Assembly: GCA_032768795.1 (NCBI GenBank)
Contig: CP136494.1
Coordinates: 2,046,001 to 2,110,000 of the forward strand
Direction: 5' to 3'
Length of the DNA: 64,000 nt
DNA from: Tremella fuciformis
Taxonomy: Eukaryota; Basidiomycota; Tremellomycetes; Tremellales; Tremellaceae
The first letter of the stretch is position 1. Every line of letters starts with the position of its first letter. Position numbers and translations under genes: made by a program. Below, one piece after another: positions 45,509-54,862 of the stretch. The notes beneath the pieces are model-generated. The model saw nothing but the letters and a program-made list of their open reading frames with translations. It searched no databases and was not told where the DNA came from.

Positions 45509-45826
45509 CGACGGAATCTTAGCTCCGAGGCAATGGGATTCCGGTCACCTGTTGCCCGCTCAGCACTTGCTATGAGTGATGCATTCGGACTTACCTGTTG
45601 CCCGCTCAGCACTTGCTATGAGTGATGAGGAGGGCAACAGGCGGCGGCATTCTACAAGGTCGTCGAGGGTGTCGGCGTTATATGCGGAGTTATCGTTGTG
45701 GCAGCTTCCCCTGCCTCGTCGAGGATGAACCTCGTCGAGGCACAACCTCGTCGAGGATGTGTGTGCCTCGACGAGGCTACTCGAGGCTGAGTCAAGCTCA
45801 TGTGAGCGTACTACCTATTTCCGTCG
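45509..45826 (-). repeat. Left LTR (3' LTR of the minus-oriented copia element)
   Basis: 318 bp, same as 50236-50553. Contains two copies of a 34-bp repeat beginning ACCTGTTGCCCGCTC (about 45549 and 45595) and a cluster of CCTCGTCGAGG/CCTCGACGAGG palindromes (about 45713-45786). Confidence 0.93.
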
Positions 45827-45845
45827 CCTCCCCTCGCGAGCATGT

Positions 45846-48800
45846 CTATTGACTCTGCTGCTCTGCTTCTCCTTGTCTTCCCAAGCCCAGTAGCTGCCGA
45901 AGCTGTCTCGTCTTCTCGGCCGAAAGGTTCTTGGTCAGGATGTCGGCTCGGTTGCTGTCCGTTGGTGTGTATTTGAGCTCAAGCAGTCCACCAGCTTGAT
46001 GCTCTCGTATCCACTGGGCTCGCATGTCGAATGCTTTGTTCAGCTTGAACCCGTGTTGATGTTTGGCCAGTTGAATGGCTCCATTGTTGTCGTTGTAGAT
46101 GGGCACTGCCCCATCTATACCGAGGTCGAGGTCGTTCAATAATTGCCTGAGCCATATTGCCTCTTTGCCCGCTTCTGTTGATGCTAGGAGTTCGGCCTGT
46201 GTCGTCGAGAGTGCGACTGTCGGTTGTCGCCTGCTTTTCCATGACACAATGCCCCCGTATGTATTGAAGACGTAGCCGGTTGTAGATCGACGTGTGTCGA
46301 GACATCCACCCCAGTCTGCGTCTGCCCAGCCTAGCAGTGCTCTTCTTCCTGCATGTGCGTCAAAGGTGAGTGCGAGATCTGATGTTCCTCGCAGGTACCT
46401 TAATAGGTGCTTTGCGGCCCTCCAATGTGCGAGTGACCATTTGCTGATGAAGCGACAGAGCAGTGATGCTGCGTAGGCGATGTCGGGTCGGGTGATCGTG
46501 GCAATATAGAGGATTGACCCGGCGAGTGCTGGAAATGGTTTATCTCGAGCCTCGTCGACCTCCTTTGGCGTAGCCTCGACGAGCTTTGCGTCAGGCAAGA
46601 TTGTCTTGCAGGCTTTGCCGGGTTCACCGAAGCGTTGAAGAACTGCCTCGATGTAGTGCTCTTGTGACAGGTACATCTTCTTGTTTGACCTATCTCGGTA
46701 GATGTTGATACCGAGGAAGTAAGAGACCGGTCCTTGGTCCTTGCACTCGAGTTCCTTGTTGATCTTCCATTTGATCTCGTCAATTGTTGATCGATCGTTG
46801 CCGGCTATGAGCATGTCGTCAACGTGGACTGAGATCATGCACCGCTTGTGTCCTTGTCGCAGCGAGTAGATGCATGGATCCGCTAGGGTCGGTTTGAAGC
46901 CTAGCTCCCGTAGGAACTCGTCGAGGCGCTTGTTGAACAAGTGCGGTGATTGTCGGAGACCGTATAGTGATTTCCGGAGGTGCAGAACGTGTCCGGCGGC
47001 GATGTCGCTGCCTTCTGGTGGCTCGATGAAGATGTCCTTGTCGATGTTGGCCTTGAGGAATGCTCCAATGATATCTATTTGGTCGCATTCCCAGTCGAGG
47101 TAGTTGACGATGGAGAGGAACAGGCGGAATGATGACTTGTGGGTGACCGAAGCAAAGAGTTCGTCGAAGTCTCGTCCTGAGACTTGTTGAAATCCTCTCA
47201 CAACGAATCTGGCCTTGTGCTGACTCGCTTTGCCCGTGTCCCCGTCGATCTTGCGGGTGAATACCCATTTGCCTGTAAGAGTGCGGTGATTCTCCTTGGG
47301 AACCATCTCCCACACTCCGTACTTCTCCATCTTTCCCATCTCCTCGTCCATGGCCGATTTCCAATCCTCCCAGTCTGCGGCTCGACGAGCTTCGGTGTAC
47401 GACTGGGGGTTGTTGAGTGACTGGGCTGATAACGCGTGCTCTATGGCTACTCGGTTATAGTCCATGTCGATGTCGTGCAGAGGGTGATGACTAGGTTCTT
47501 GGCCCGCTAGTCTCCCCGACCGTCTTGGCTCATCTGCATCGGCCGCTGTGAGTTCGTTTACTCGACGATCTGGATCCTCTGGTCCGTCGTCGGGATTCGG
47601 TTCCGGGCTCGGTGCATCCTCTCGGATGTACTCATTGACCCAGCCTCTTCCTTGCCTGGGTACGGCTTGGGGAGGTATGTCGTCCATCTCTTCCCCTTGT
47701 TCCTCTTCTTCTGGTGCCTCCCCTGCCTCGACTATCTCGTTCAGCTCGATGGATGTATCGTCATCCTCGTCGAGGCTCGTCGATGGTTGTCGAGGTCCAG
47801 GTTGAGGCGGCTCCAGGATCTGTCGTGGTTCATCTGAGCTGGGCGTTGTCTTCCTGCCCGTGATGAATGTGACGTCTCGGCTTGCGATGACCCTGTTGGA
47901 TTGGGTCAGCACCTTGTAGCCCCAGCTCCCTTCTGTGTACCCCAGCAGTCGACCGCATTGTCCCCGCTCGTCGAGCTTCGATGCGGGGTTCACAACTCGA
48001 TAGATGCAGTGATGGCCGAATGGCTGCATCCCCTGGTACTGCAGGTCGATGTCGTGGTTTGGTCGGAAGAGCGTTATCGGGATTTTCGCGTGGGAGCCTG
48101 GTAGCCTGTTCCGAGTGAAGACTACATATCGCAGTGCATCTACCCAGAACTGGGTTGGCAAGTTCGAGTCCGCAAGACATGTCCGGATGTCATTGAGGAT
48201 GGTGAGATGGACGCGCTCGACTCGACTGTTTTGGTTGTGTGCGTCGGTCGGCGTAAGGGTGTGCTCAATTCCCTTGCTTTTGCACCAGTGGCTGAATTCC
48301 TTGCTCGTGAATTCGCCTCCTTGGTCTGAGCGGATGGTCTTGACTGTTCGATCAAGCTGATTCTCTGCCAACTTGATATAGTCTTGCAGTGCTTCGGCTG
48401 CATCCGACTTCTTCTTGAGTGGTATGGCCTGCACGTATTTGCTGTGGTCGTCATAGCAGGTGAGGAAGTATTGGAAGCCTTCTCTCGACTGGACGGTCGC
48501 TGGTCCCCATAGATCGACTGATACCTCGACGAGGGGCTTGCTGGCTCGACGAGGGTTAGGTAGAGATGCCGAGCGCGTTGCCTTCCCTTTCAGGCAATCC
48601 ATGCATTCGACTCTCCGAAATGACCCTGTCCACTTTGCGCCTAGCTTCCCCTCTTTCCCGAGCTCCCACACCTTCCTCATGTTCGAGTGACCTAGACGTT
48701 TGTGCCAGGTGAGGAGGCGAGTGTCTTCGGCTTCAGTGTTTTCTATTGCCTGAAGTGCTCGGTGAATGCGCGAGGTGGTGCGTACCGGTGTGTCGTCTAC

Positions 48801-50138
48801 AACCCATAGGTTGCCAAGTTTCTTTCCCCGGAGGATGACCTTCCCTTTCTCGACCAATGTAGCCGAGTCCTTCGAGAAGCGCCAGTGTGTCCCTGTGTAC
48901 GGACCGAGGCGCTGTGTTGAGAGGAGGTTGTGCGAGAATGATGGAACGTAGAGGGCGTTGTTGTACCATACGTTGTTGAAGGTGAGGCGGCCGGAGTGTG
49001 TAGCTTCGACAACCGATCCGTCTCCAATTTGGATCTTGACGGCCTTGTCGAGTTTGGTGAGATGTGAGAGAAGGTGCTTGTCCTTGATGAATGGACTGGT
49101 GGCACCGCTGTCGATGATGATGGAGGTGGATGGGAGGTTGTCGTTGGCGTGTAGTGCAATCTCCGTCGCATAATAGCCTTCCTCCTTTGTCTCCCTCGAC
49201 GAGCCTCTCTTGTTCTCACTCGATGAGTCATCCCCTGACTCCATCTGCTCTCTTGCCTTCTTCGCTTGTCCTCCCTGCTTCCTTCCCTTGGCTGCTTCCC
49301 TGGCCAACCTTTGCTCCTGGATGTGCTTCGGCACTCCAATCACTTTCCAGCACTCATCTGTGGAGTGCCTCCCCTGATCCGGATGGTGGATGCATCTCTT
49401 GCTTGCCGGTTTCTGCAGAGATTTGCTGAGCATCCCCATCTCGTTTACGCTCTCGCCCTTTTGTTGACGTCTGCGATGTTCATCGGCGACCCTATCGATA
49501 ACCTCGTCGAGGTGGATCTTGTTCGACGAGGTCCCTGAGTAGAAGGTCGATGCGAGGAGGCCGTATGAGGACGGTAGGCGACGGATGGCGGCGTATGCGC
49601 CAATCTGGTTGGCGAATTGCTCAAGGGTGAGCTTGGAAGTGATGGCGGAGGAGGTGATTTCGGCCAGTTGCGACCGGATAGCTGTGAGATGAGGTTCGGG
49701 GTCCTCATTCTCTGGGATGGTCTCGCCAAATATCGATGACCATAATTCGGCTAGGCGAGATCCGTTGTCGGCCCCATATGTGGTGACCAGATGATCGTAG
49801 AGCCCCTTCGGTTGAGGATTCTCGAAGTCGATCAGGTTCGAGGGAAGCTTGTTTTGGACAGTCTCTGTCAGACTGCCGTAGAGAGTGGAGAGGGCGGTGG
49901 ACTGCTCCTTCTCATGCTCGTATAGAGCAACTGCTCTCTTTGATGTCTCGGCTGCTGTCGCCGGACTTGACACTGGATATCGAGCCTCGACGAGTGCCCG
50001 AATCGCTGACGCGTCCTTGGTGATGTGGGGTACGAGACCGGCGGATCCGAGGACGACTCGAATCTCGCGCACCCACTGGGCGTAGTTGTCGCGCCCGTTG
50101 AGCTTGCGCTCCTCTTTCACCGTCTGCACAGATGGCAT
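45846..50138 (-). CDS. Copia gag-pol polyprotein (1430 aa)
   Basis: Single ORF encoding all copia domains in order. Gag/UBN2-like region (about residues 1-240); Cys/His knuckle-like CIHHPDQGRHSTDEC (about 249); aspartic protease IIDSGATS (about 343); GAG-pre-integrase zinc segment with LTWHKRLGHSN...CMDCLKGKA; integrase core with the D,D,E residues in VSVDLWG, RSDQGGEF and SRVERVH; reverse transcriptase with FVVRGFQQ, IDIIGAFLKA, GLRQSPHLFNK and the catalytic VHVDDML (Tyr of YVDD replaced by His); RNase H with WADADWGG and YNDNNGAIQLAK. Copy-out/paste transposition acts through an mRNA in virus-like particles. No frameshift between gag and pol, as in many copia elements. No stop or disabling change seen, so it may be active. 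Confidence 0.95.
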   Translation of the reverse strand: MPSVQTVKEERKLNGRDNYAQWVREIRVVLGSAGLVPHITKDASAIRALVEARYPVSSPATAAETSKRAVALYEHEKEQSTALSTLYGSLTETVQNKLPSNLIDFENPQPKGLYDHLVTTYGADNGSRLAELWSSIFGETIPENEDPEPHLTAIRSQLAEITSSAITSKLTLEQFANQIGAYAAIRRLPSSYGLLASTFYSGTSSNKIHLDEVIDRVADEHRRRQQKGESVNEMGMLSKSLQKPASKRCIHHPDQGRHSTDECWKVIGVPKHIQEQRLAREAAKGRKQGGQAKKAREQMESGDDSSSENKRGSSRETKEEGYYATEIALHANDNLPSTSIIIDSGATSPFIKDKHLLSHLTKLDKAVKIQIGDGSVVEATHSGRLTFNNVWYNNALYVPSFSHNLLSTQRLGPYTGTHWRFSKDSATLVEKGKVILRGKKLGNLWVVDDTPVRTTSRIHRALQAIENTEAEDTRLLTWHKRLGHSNMRKVWELGKEGKLGAKWTGSFRRVECMDCLKGKATRSASLPNPRRASKPLVEVSVDLWGPATVQSREGFQYFLTCYDDHSKYVQAIPLKKKSDAAEALQDYIKLAENQLDRTVKTIRSDQGGEFTSKEFSHWCKSKGIEHTLTPTDAHNQNSRVERVHLTILNDIRTCLADSNLPTQFWVDALRYVVFTRNRLPGSHAKIPITLFRPNHDIDLQYQGMQPFGHHCIYRVVNPASKLDERGQCGRLLGYTEGSWGYKVLTQSNRVIASRDVTFITGRKTTPSSDEPRQILEPPQPGPRQPSTSLDEDDDTSIELNEIVEAGEAPEEEEQGEEMDDIPPQAVPRQGRGWVNEYIREDAPSPEPNPDDGPEDPDRRVNELTAADADEPRRSGRLAGQEPSHHPLHDIDMDYNRVAIEHALSAQSLNNPQSYTEARRAADWEDWKSAMDEEMGKMEKYGVWEMVPKENHRTLTGKWVFTRKIDGDTGKASQHKARFVVRGFQQVSGRDFDELFASVTHKSSFRLFLSIVNYLDWECDQIDIIGAFLKANIDKDIFIEPPEGSDIAAGHVLHLRKSLYGLRQSPHLFNKRLDEFLRELGFKPTLADPCIYSLRQGHKRCMISVHVDDMLIAGNDRSTIDEIKWKINKELECKDQGPVSYFLGINIYRDRSNKKMYLSQEHYIEAVLQRFGEPGKACKTILPDAKLVEATPKEVDEARDKPFPALAGSILYIATITRPDIAYAASLLCRFISKWSLAHWRAAKHLLRYLRGTSDLALTFDAHAGRRALLGWADADWGGCLDTRRSTTGYVFNTYGGIVSWKSRRQPTVALSTTQAELLASTEAGKEAIWLRQLLNDLDLGIDGAVPIYNDNNGAIQLAKHQHGFKLNKAFDMRAQWIREHQAGGLLELKYTPTDSNRADILTKNLSAEKTRQLRQLLGLGRQGEAEQQSQ

Positions 50139-50235
50139 GACGGAGGACCACTTCGAGGCTGGCGGTGCGTAGGCAAGGTCGACGAGTTTGTTGACGCGTT
50201 CTATCTACCGCGACTTGTCGAACGAGACGTTACCA

Positions 50236-50553
50236 CGACGGAATCTTAGCTCCGAGGCAATGGGATTCCGGTCACCTGTTGCCCGCTCAGCACTTGCTAT
50301 GAGTGATGCATTCGGACTTACCTGTTGCCCGCTCAGCACTTGCTATGAGTGATGAGGAGGGCAACAGGCGGCGGCATTCTACAAGGTCGTCGAGGGTGTC
50401 GGCGTTATATGCGGAGTTATCGTTGTGGCAGCTTCCCCTGCCTCGTCGAGGATGAACCTCGTCGAGGCACAACCTCGTCGAGGATGTGTGTGCCTCGACG
50501 AGGCTACTCGAGGCTGAGTCAAGCTCATGTGAGCGTACTACCTATTTCCGTCG
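50236..50553 (-). repeat. Right LTR (5' LTR of the minus-oriented copia element)
   Basis: 318 bp with the same sequence as the left LTR by direct reading. As the 5' LTR it should carry the element's promoter. Confidence 0.93.
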
Positions 50554-50558
50554 AGTAT
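50554..50558. repeat. Target-site duplication, right copy (AGTAT)
   Basis: Matches 45504-45508 and flanks the right LTR end. Confidence 0.88.
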
Positions 50559-51661
50559 CACTTGAAGACGTCGGGCTATCTGAGCATCGCTGGTCACCCG
50601 CTGGCTCTCGTGGGCAGCTCTCATGGCGCGCGATGCCATTGTCGAAGGCCCTGGACCAGCACCTTGGGCGTCCTCTATGGACTCAAACATCGCTGCGGGC
50701 TCATGCTGTTGAAGCAGACAGGGGGAACTCGGCTCCTGGTTGGCGATCTCTTCGCCCATCACCTCATCTTCGTCCATGCCAATTGACTGCCTCAGAACAG
50801 CTGTGGTTGGCTGACGTTGACCTCTAGGCGGGTGTCTCCTCTTCGAACGGAGATCTAGAACCCGGCCCTTCCCTCTCATGACAACAGGTGCGACAGGCTC
50901 TGCCAGAGTTCTTAGCGTTGTCTTCACGCTGTTGAGAGAGACCGTCGATCCCGAGTCTGATTCCTCGCTCTTGAACGGGCTCACGTCGGTGAAGAGACTC
51001 CTGGGCGCCGCTGGTACTGATGTCAACGCCGTGAGCGCAGCAGACGGCGCTTGTTTCACGGATACCGGTCGCGGTTGCGGTGTGGGGGATGCCGTAGAAG
51101 GCAATCGAATGCCGCTGACCACCCTGGGCTTCTTCCCTGCTTCCACAAGCTTGTGCCATTTGCGGGCTCGGTCACCGCTCTTCCCATAAGTCTGCCATGG
51201 GTGCACACGCCTTGGTTGCTCCTGGACAACCAAAGTTGCCACAGACGGGGCCGAAGCAGGAGTGGGGTCTGCGATTTGCTATAGTGCTCAGTATCCACTC
51301 TTCTGCCTCTTGCAGCAGCCCACCGTGGCTGCAGTCGCTGTGGAGACCTGCGCCCGCGTCCGGGGGCGCTGTGCTCATCAGCCAACGCCATACACTTGCT
51401 GAGTGAGCAGACCTTCGCTGAGACGTCTGGTGTAGTGGTTGTGGCTCGCTTGGACATTCTGCTGAGTTTACGGTTGACGATGTAGCAGTATACGAGAGCT
51501 CAGGCTGAGAAAGGTGTTAGCAACTCATGGGCGAGCAAGTTGTGCATATTAGTGGTCATGGCGCACGCACACACCCGCCCTGTCATGTCGTTTGGCGTTT
51601 CAAGACCAAGCTTATTATGTTCCAGAGCACTCAAAGGATGGCTGCTGACATGACGTATGTC

Positions 51662-51940
51662 ACCGAAGCTGACCTGAAGCTGACCTGATCAGGTGAGCTT
51701 GCCCTTTGTTCACTCGTACATCGATGAGTCATGGTTATACAGGACAAAGCTCGCGCACATGATTCCAAACAATGGTGAGGACCAGGAGGGAATTCTCCTT
51801 TACCGAAGCTGACCTGAATATGGCCTGATCAGGTGAGGTTGTCCTTTGTCCACTCGTGCATTGGTGAGTCATTGTTCTACTAGACAAAGATCGCGCACAT
51901 GATTCCAAACAATGGCGTGCACCAGGAGGTATTGTCCTAC
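51662..51940. repeat. Tandem duplication, two ~140-bp units
   Basis: Units start at 51662 and 51802 with ACCGAAGCTGACCTGA and stay closely similar for about 140 bp. Each contains a (A/G)CCTGATCAGGTGAG palindrome and the minus-strand codons for IVWNHVR(D/E)LC, so the 3'-terminal exon of the integrase-like gene is duplicated. Confidence 0.9.
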
Positions 51941-53596
51941 TCCAATGTCTGTAGAGTGATGGTCTGGTGGACCGGTAAGATCTCTCAGCCATCGTACGAA
52001 AGCACCGTTTGTCAGAAGATCTATCACTGATGCCGGTGCCCCAGCAAGCACGGGTGGGACGACGACCATTGGGTCTTCGGGACGAGGTCCAATCTCAAAG
52101 CGTCCGGCGAGATTATCGATACCATAGGAAGAGAGATCAATGCGCTCTACCTCTGGAGGCGGTGGAAGAGACTGCAGACTGCCGAACAATATGTCGATTT
52201 GCTGACCATGTGCCGATCGTATGCCTGTAGGTTCAGCCTCGAGCCATGCCATGATCTGTGAGACATACTGCGAGCGCGAAGTTGGAGTGGCGACCGACCG
52301 TTCTCCGTACGCAGACCATGATGATTCCACATTGTTTGGAAGAATGAGAGGTCCGCATTGATCATAGGGAGGTAAACGAAGTGCAAGCACCACATCTGAA
52401 TGGGATTGTCGACGTCCAATGCCCCGCCTTGCCCCAGCAGCTCAAACACCTCGCGATATTTGCCAGTGCAATCTGCTTGCAAGTCGACCCACAACCTCTC
52501 GATGCGCTGGTTGTGCGTTGAGCGCCCTTGAATGAAAGAGCCGCGACCCTCACCTGACGTCAAGTCACGTCTGTTCAAGCAGTCAGACCTACCTCTAACG
52601 ACATGCATGAATTCCCTCACGCCAAGGTTTTCTCCTCCATAGTCAGCCCGCACACGACTTGGCACGCCATGCTCCTCTGTCGCCCGGACAAACAGTGCAT
52701 GGACGGTATCCGCGCGGTTGTTGTCTGAAGCGCCCATGTAGGTGATGAGTCTGCTGTAGCCGTCGATGCCACCGTGGATGACGATCTTCCATTTGATGAG
52801 CTTGTGATGCCCGTCGATGTGCCACAACGAGTTGTAGAATGGCACAGAGTAAGCTCGTCGAGTAATGAGCTTGGCAAATCGTCGCTCAATTTCTTCCGGG
52901 AACATGGTCCTAAGTTGAACCCGCAGTCGATCACGACTGATGTATATACCCAAGGCGTTGAGGCCTGCCATGAGCATCTTCTCCCCGAGGTGACGGGAAC
53001 CCCTCTGCCGGATTTGATTGATCATCTGCAGTCAGGAATTGGATGACCAGCGCACATGACATACCTACCGTAGCCAGCTGAGCATCGGAAATCTCGGTTC
53101 GGATGACCTTCTTGATTCCTGCTTCGGCTCTCCGACGACGAAGAGTGCGGGTGCTGCAGCCAAAAGAGAGGGCAATGGTGTCGTCTGTGTAGCCTTCAAC
53201 GTGTAGTTGAAAAAGTAGATTGACGTTGACAACCTGTCGTGGTCGGAAGGTAGCCCGCTCGTACGTCTTTACCTGCAAGACAAGTCTTGAGGTGTCTGCC
53301 AGAGCGGTTTCTAGCTGTTCGAGCGCATTTCTCCTATCTTGACAGGCTACGGCAGTGGCCCACCAGCCCTCGGCATCAATCCCTGGCTCTACCAACCCAA
53401 GAAGGTCAAGAAGTCGCTGTACCGCAATCAGGTGTCCCGGGATGTCGACGGCGGATCGCTGAGCGGTAGGGAGCTCAAGGAAGCTGTCGACGGGTCGTAG
53501 AGCTGCCTGTATGTAGTTTTGCAACTCGTGCCAAGTCGGTGACAGTGCTTCCAGCGGTTGCGGCCTGAAGTGGGCAACTGGCTGGGGCTGGGTCAT
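51869..53596 (-). CDS. DDE integrase-core protein of a DNA mobile element
   Basis: Exon 1 (53069-53596) has a helix-turn-helix-like segment, YTDDTIALSFGCSTRTLRRR. A 43-nt GT-AG intron (53026-53068) leads to MINQIRQRGSRHLGEKM and the retroviral-integrase-type core. Candidate catalytic residues are Asp in WHIDGHHKLIKW, Asp in RVRADYGGENLGV and Glu in HNQRIERLW, with the family block GGIDGYSRLITYMG between. This matches the fungal integrase-core proteins that lack reverse transcriptase. Near 52200-52330 the frame must change by one base: the core frame runs to SPLQLRARS, while the natural tail (VERIDLSSYGIDN) is in another frame ending at 51869. A small intron or a frameshift are both possible, so the gene may be damaged. 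Divergent from the epimerase gene. Confidence 0.75.
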
Positions 53597-53968
53597 GTCG
53601 TGAGCGCGTGGAGTGATGAGTAGGAGTCAACACCGGTCAGTCCCTGATGAGAAAGCCGAGCAGCTGCGCGAAACGGCGCGCGGGAACGATGCGATTGTGA
53701 ACGACGTCAAGGGGAACGATGTCATAATGACTGTCAAAACGATGATGAAAGACTGACCAGAACGATGTAGAGAAGACGAGGTGATAAGATCGTCGCTAAA
53801 TAACACGTGTCCACTTTGGCGTACCATAAGGCTGATCACTCGACGCCGAAAGGGATGAGGTGACATCCTCTACGTACTTATACCACCAAGAATGCATCGC
53901 CCAGCCAGCCTCAGACACAGCAACCCGCTCTCACCGCCCAACCTCTTTTCAAAATCTCATCGCTGAAG
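53597..53968. other. Divergent spacer with AACGATG repeats
   Basis: 372 bp between the integrase-like gene and the epimerase gene. Four exact AACGATG heptamers (53685, 53715, 53738, 53761), spaced 30, 23 and 23 bp, lie on the island side. The right part is the epimerase promoter. Confidence 0.55.
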
Positions 53969-54862
53969 ATGCGCGTCTTCGTCACTGGCGGCTCCGGGTG
54001 GATCGGCTCGCACCTCGTCCCAGAGCTCATCGCGCACGGGCACACGGTGCTCGCGCTCGCGCGCTCCGACGCCGCCGCCGCCAAGCTGCGCTCCCTCGTC
54101 GCGCCCGCCCACGCGGCGGCGCTCACCATCCTCCCCGGCGACCTGGCCGACACGGCCGTGCTGCAGCGCGGGGCGCGCGAGGCCGACGCCGTCGCGCACC
54201 TCGGGTTCATCCATGATTTCGCCAACTTTGGCCAGTCGATCGCGACCGACAGCGCGGCCGTCGCCGCCATGGCCGACGCGCTCGCCCACTCGGACAAGCC
54301 GCTCGTCACCACCACCGGCGCGATTATGCCCGGGCACGACGGCCAGCCGCTGCCCGAGACGCACCGCCAGCCGAGCGCCTCGCGCGGCACGACGGAGAAC
54401 ACGACGCTGGACGCGGCGCAGCGCGGGGTGCGCGGCATGTCGGTGCGCCTCGCCGCGAGCGTGCACGGCAAGGGCGACCCTCAGTTCGTCCCGGGCATCA
54501 TTGGCGCCAGCCGCCGCCTCGGCTATGTGCCCTACGTCGACGCGGCGATCCAGTGGCCCGCCGTGCACGTCGAGGACGCCGTGGCGCTCTACCGCCTCGC
54601 GCTGGAGAAGGGCAAGCCGGGCGCCGTGTACCACGCCGCCAGCGAGAACCTCAAGACCAAGGACTTTGCCAATCTCATCGCGGCGCGCCTGGGGTGCCAG
54701 ACGAAGCAGGTCACGCGCGAGGAGGCCGCCAAGGAGCTGGGGTTCCTCGGCATGGCCCTCGCGTCCGACATGCCTCTGTCGGCCCAGCACACCAAGGCCG
54801 AGCTGGGGTGGGAGCCGACGCACCCCGGCTTGTTGGAGGACATGGAGGCCAACTACTTTTAG
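53969..54862 (+). CDS. NAD(P)-dependent epimerase/dehydratase (extended SDR)
   Basis: Single-exon, 297-residue extended short-chain dehydrogenase. The Rossmann motif MRVFVTGGSGWIGSHL opens the protein, ALARSD gives the cofactor-specificity loop and PGDLADTAVL the adenine-binding Asp. A substrate-side segment reads VRLAASVHGKGDPQFVPG; the YxxxK active-site motif is not evident (the expected place has ASRGTTENTTLDAAQRG), so the catalytic set may be atypical, as in several SDR-a subfamilies. The C-terminus WEPTHPGLLEDMEANYF is typical. Very high GC at third positions contrasts with the island immediately upstream, marking the island's right boundary. Substrate unknown. Confidence 0.85.
   Translation: MRVFVTGGSGWIGSHLVPELIAHGHTVLALARSDAAAAKLRSLVAPAHAAALTILPGDLADTAVLQRGAREADAVAHLGFIHDFANFGQSIATDSAAVAAMADALAHSDKPLVTTTGAIMPGHDGQPLPETHRQPSASRGTTENTTLDAAQRGVRGMSVRLAASVHGKGDPQFVPGIIGASRRLGYVPYVDAAIQWPAVHVEDAVALYRLALEKGKPGAVYHAASENLKTKDFANLIAARLGCQTKQVTREEAAKELGFLGMALASDMPLSAQHTKAELGWEPTHPGLLEDMEANYF

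Larger units (their letters stand above)
45509..50553 (-). mobile_element. Full-length Ty1/copia LTR retrotransposon (5045 bp)
   Basis: Complete element in minus orientation: two 318-bp LTRs that read the same to my eye, one uninterrupted gag-pol ORF, a purine-rich tract (GCGAGGGGAGG) abutting the inner edge of the 3' LTR at about 45827, and a TGGTAACG primer-site-like sequence directly inside the 5' LTR at about 50228-50235. Identical LTRs plus an intact ORF indicate recent insertion. The LTR ends are CGACGGAA...TTCCGTCG rather than TG...CA. Confidence 0.95.
44278..51457 (-). pseudogene. Unknown Cys-motif gene interrupted by a copia element
   Basis: Minus-strand gene whose coding exon is split by the LTR retrotransposon at 45509-50553. 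The upstream part (50554-51242, plus a short 5' exon upstream, perhaps starting MSKRATTTTPDV at 51457) is rich in Pro/Ser/Arg and reads out of frame into the LTR. Downstream of the element the frame resumes at 45503 and runs through GGGLDDEAELSHSLP. Excising the element and one AGTAT copy restores one open frame across the junction. Further 3' exons carry MDLMWQLTILRSQFNAREVA, Cys pairs (CEQCRRRAFELRKGK; KCAECGIRATDC) and a coiled-coil-like segment QAERQRFADRVRDLLAS; stop at 44278. The intron near 44630-44690 contains the ACCTGATCAGGT palindrome. Function unknown; with the insert present a normal protein is unlikely unless the element is spliced out. Confidence 0.65.

Noticed and set aside
45549..45640. 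CRISPR-like repeat pair in the LTR
   Set aside because: Only two 34-bp copies, part of a retrotransposon LTR in a eukaryote; no array or cas genes.
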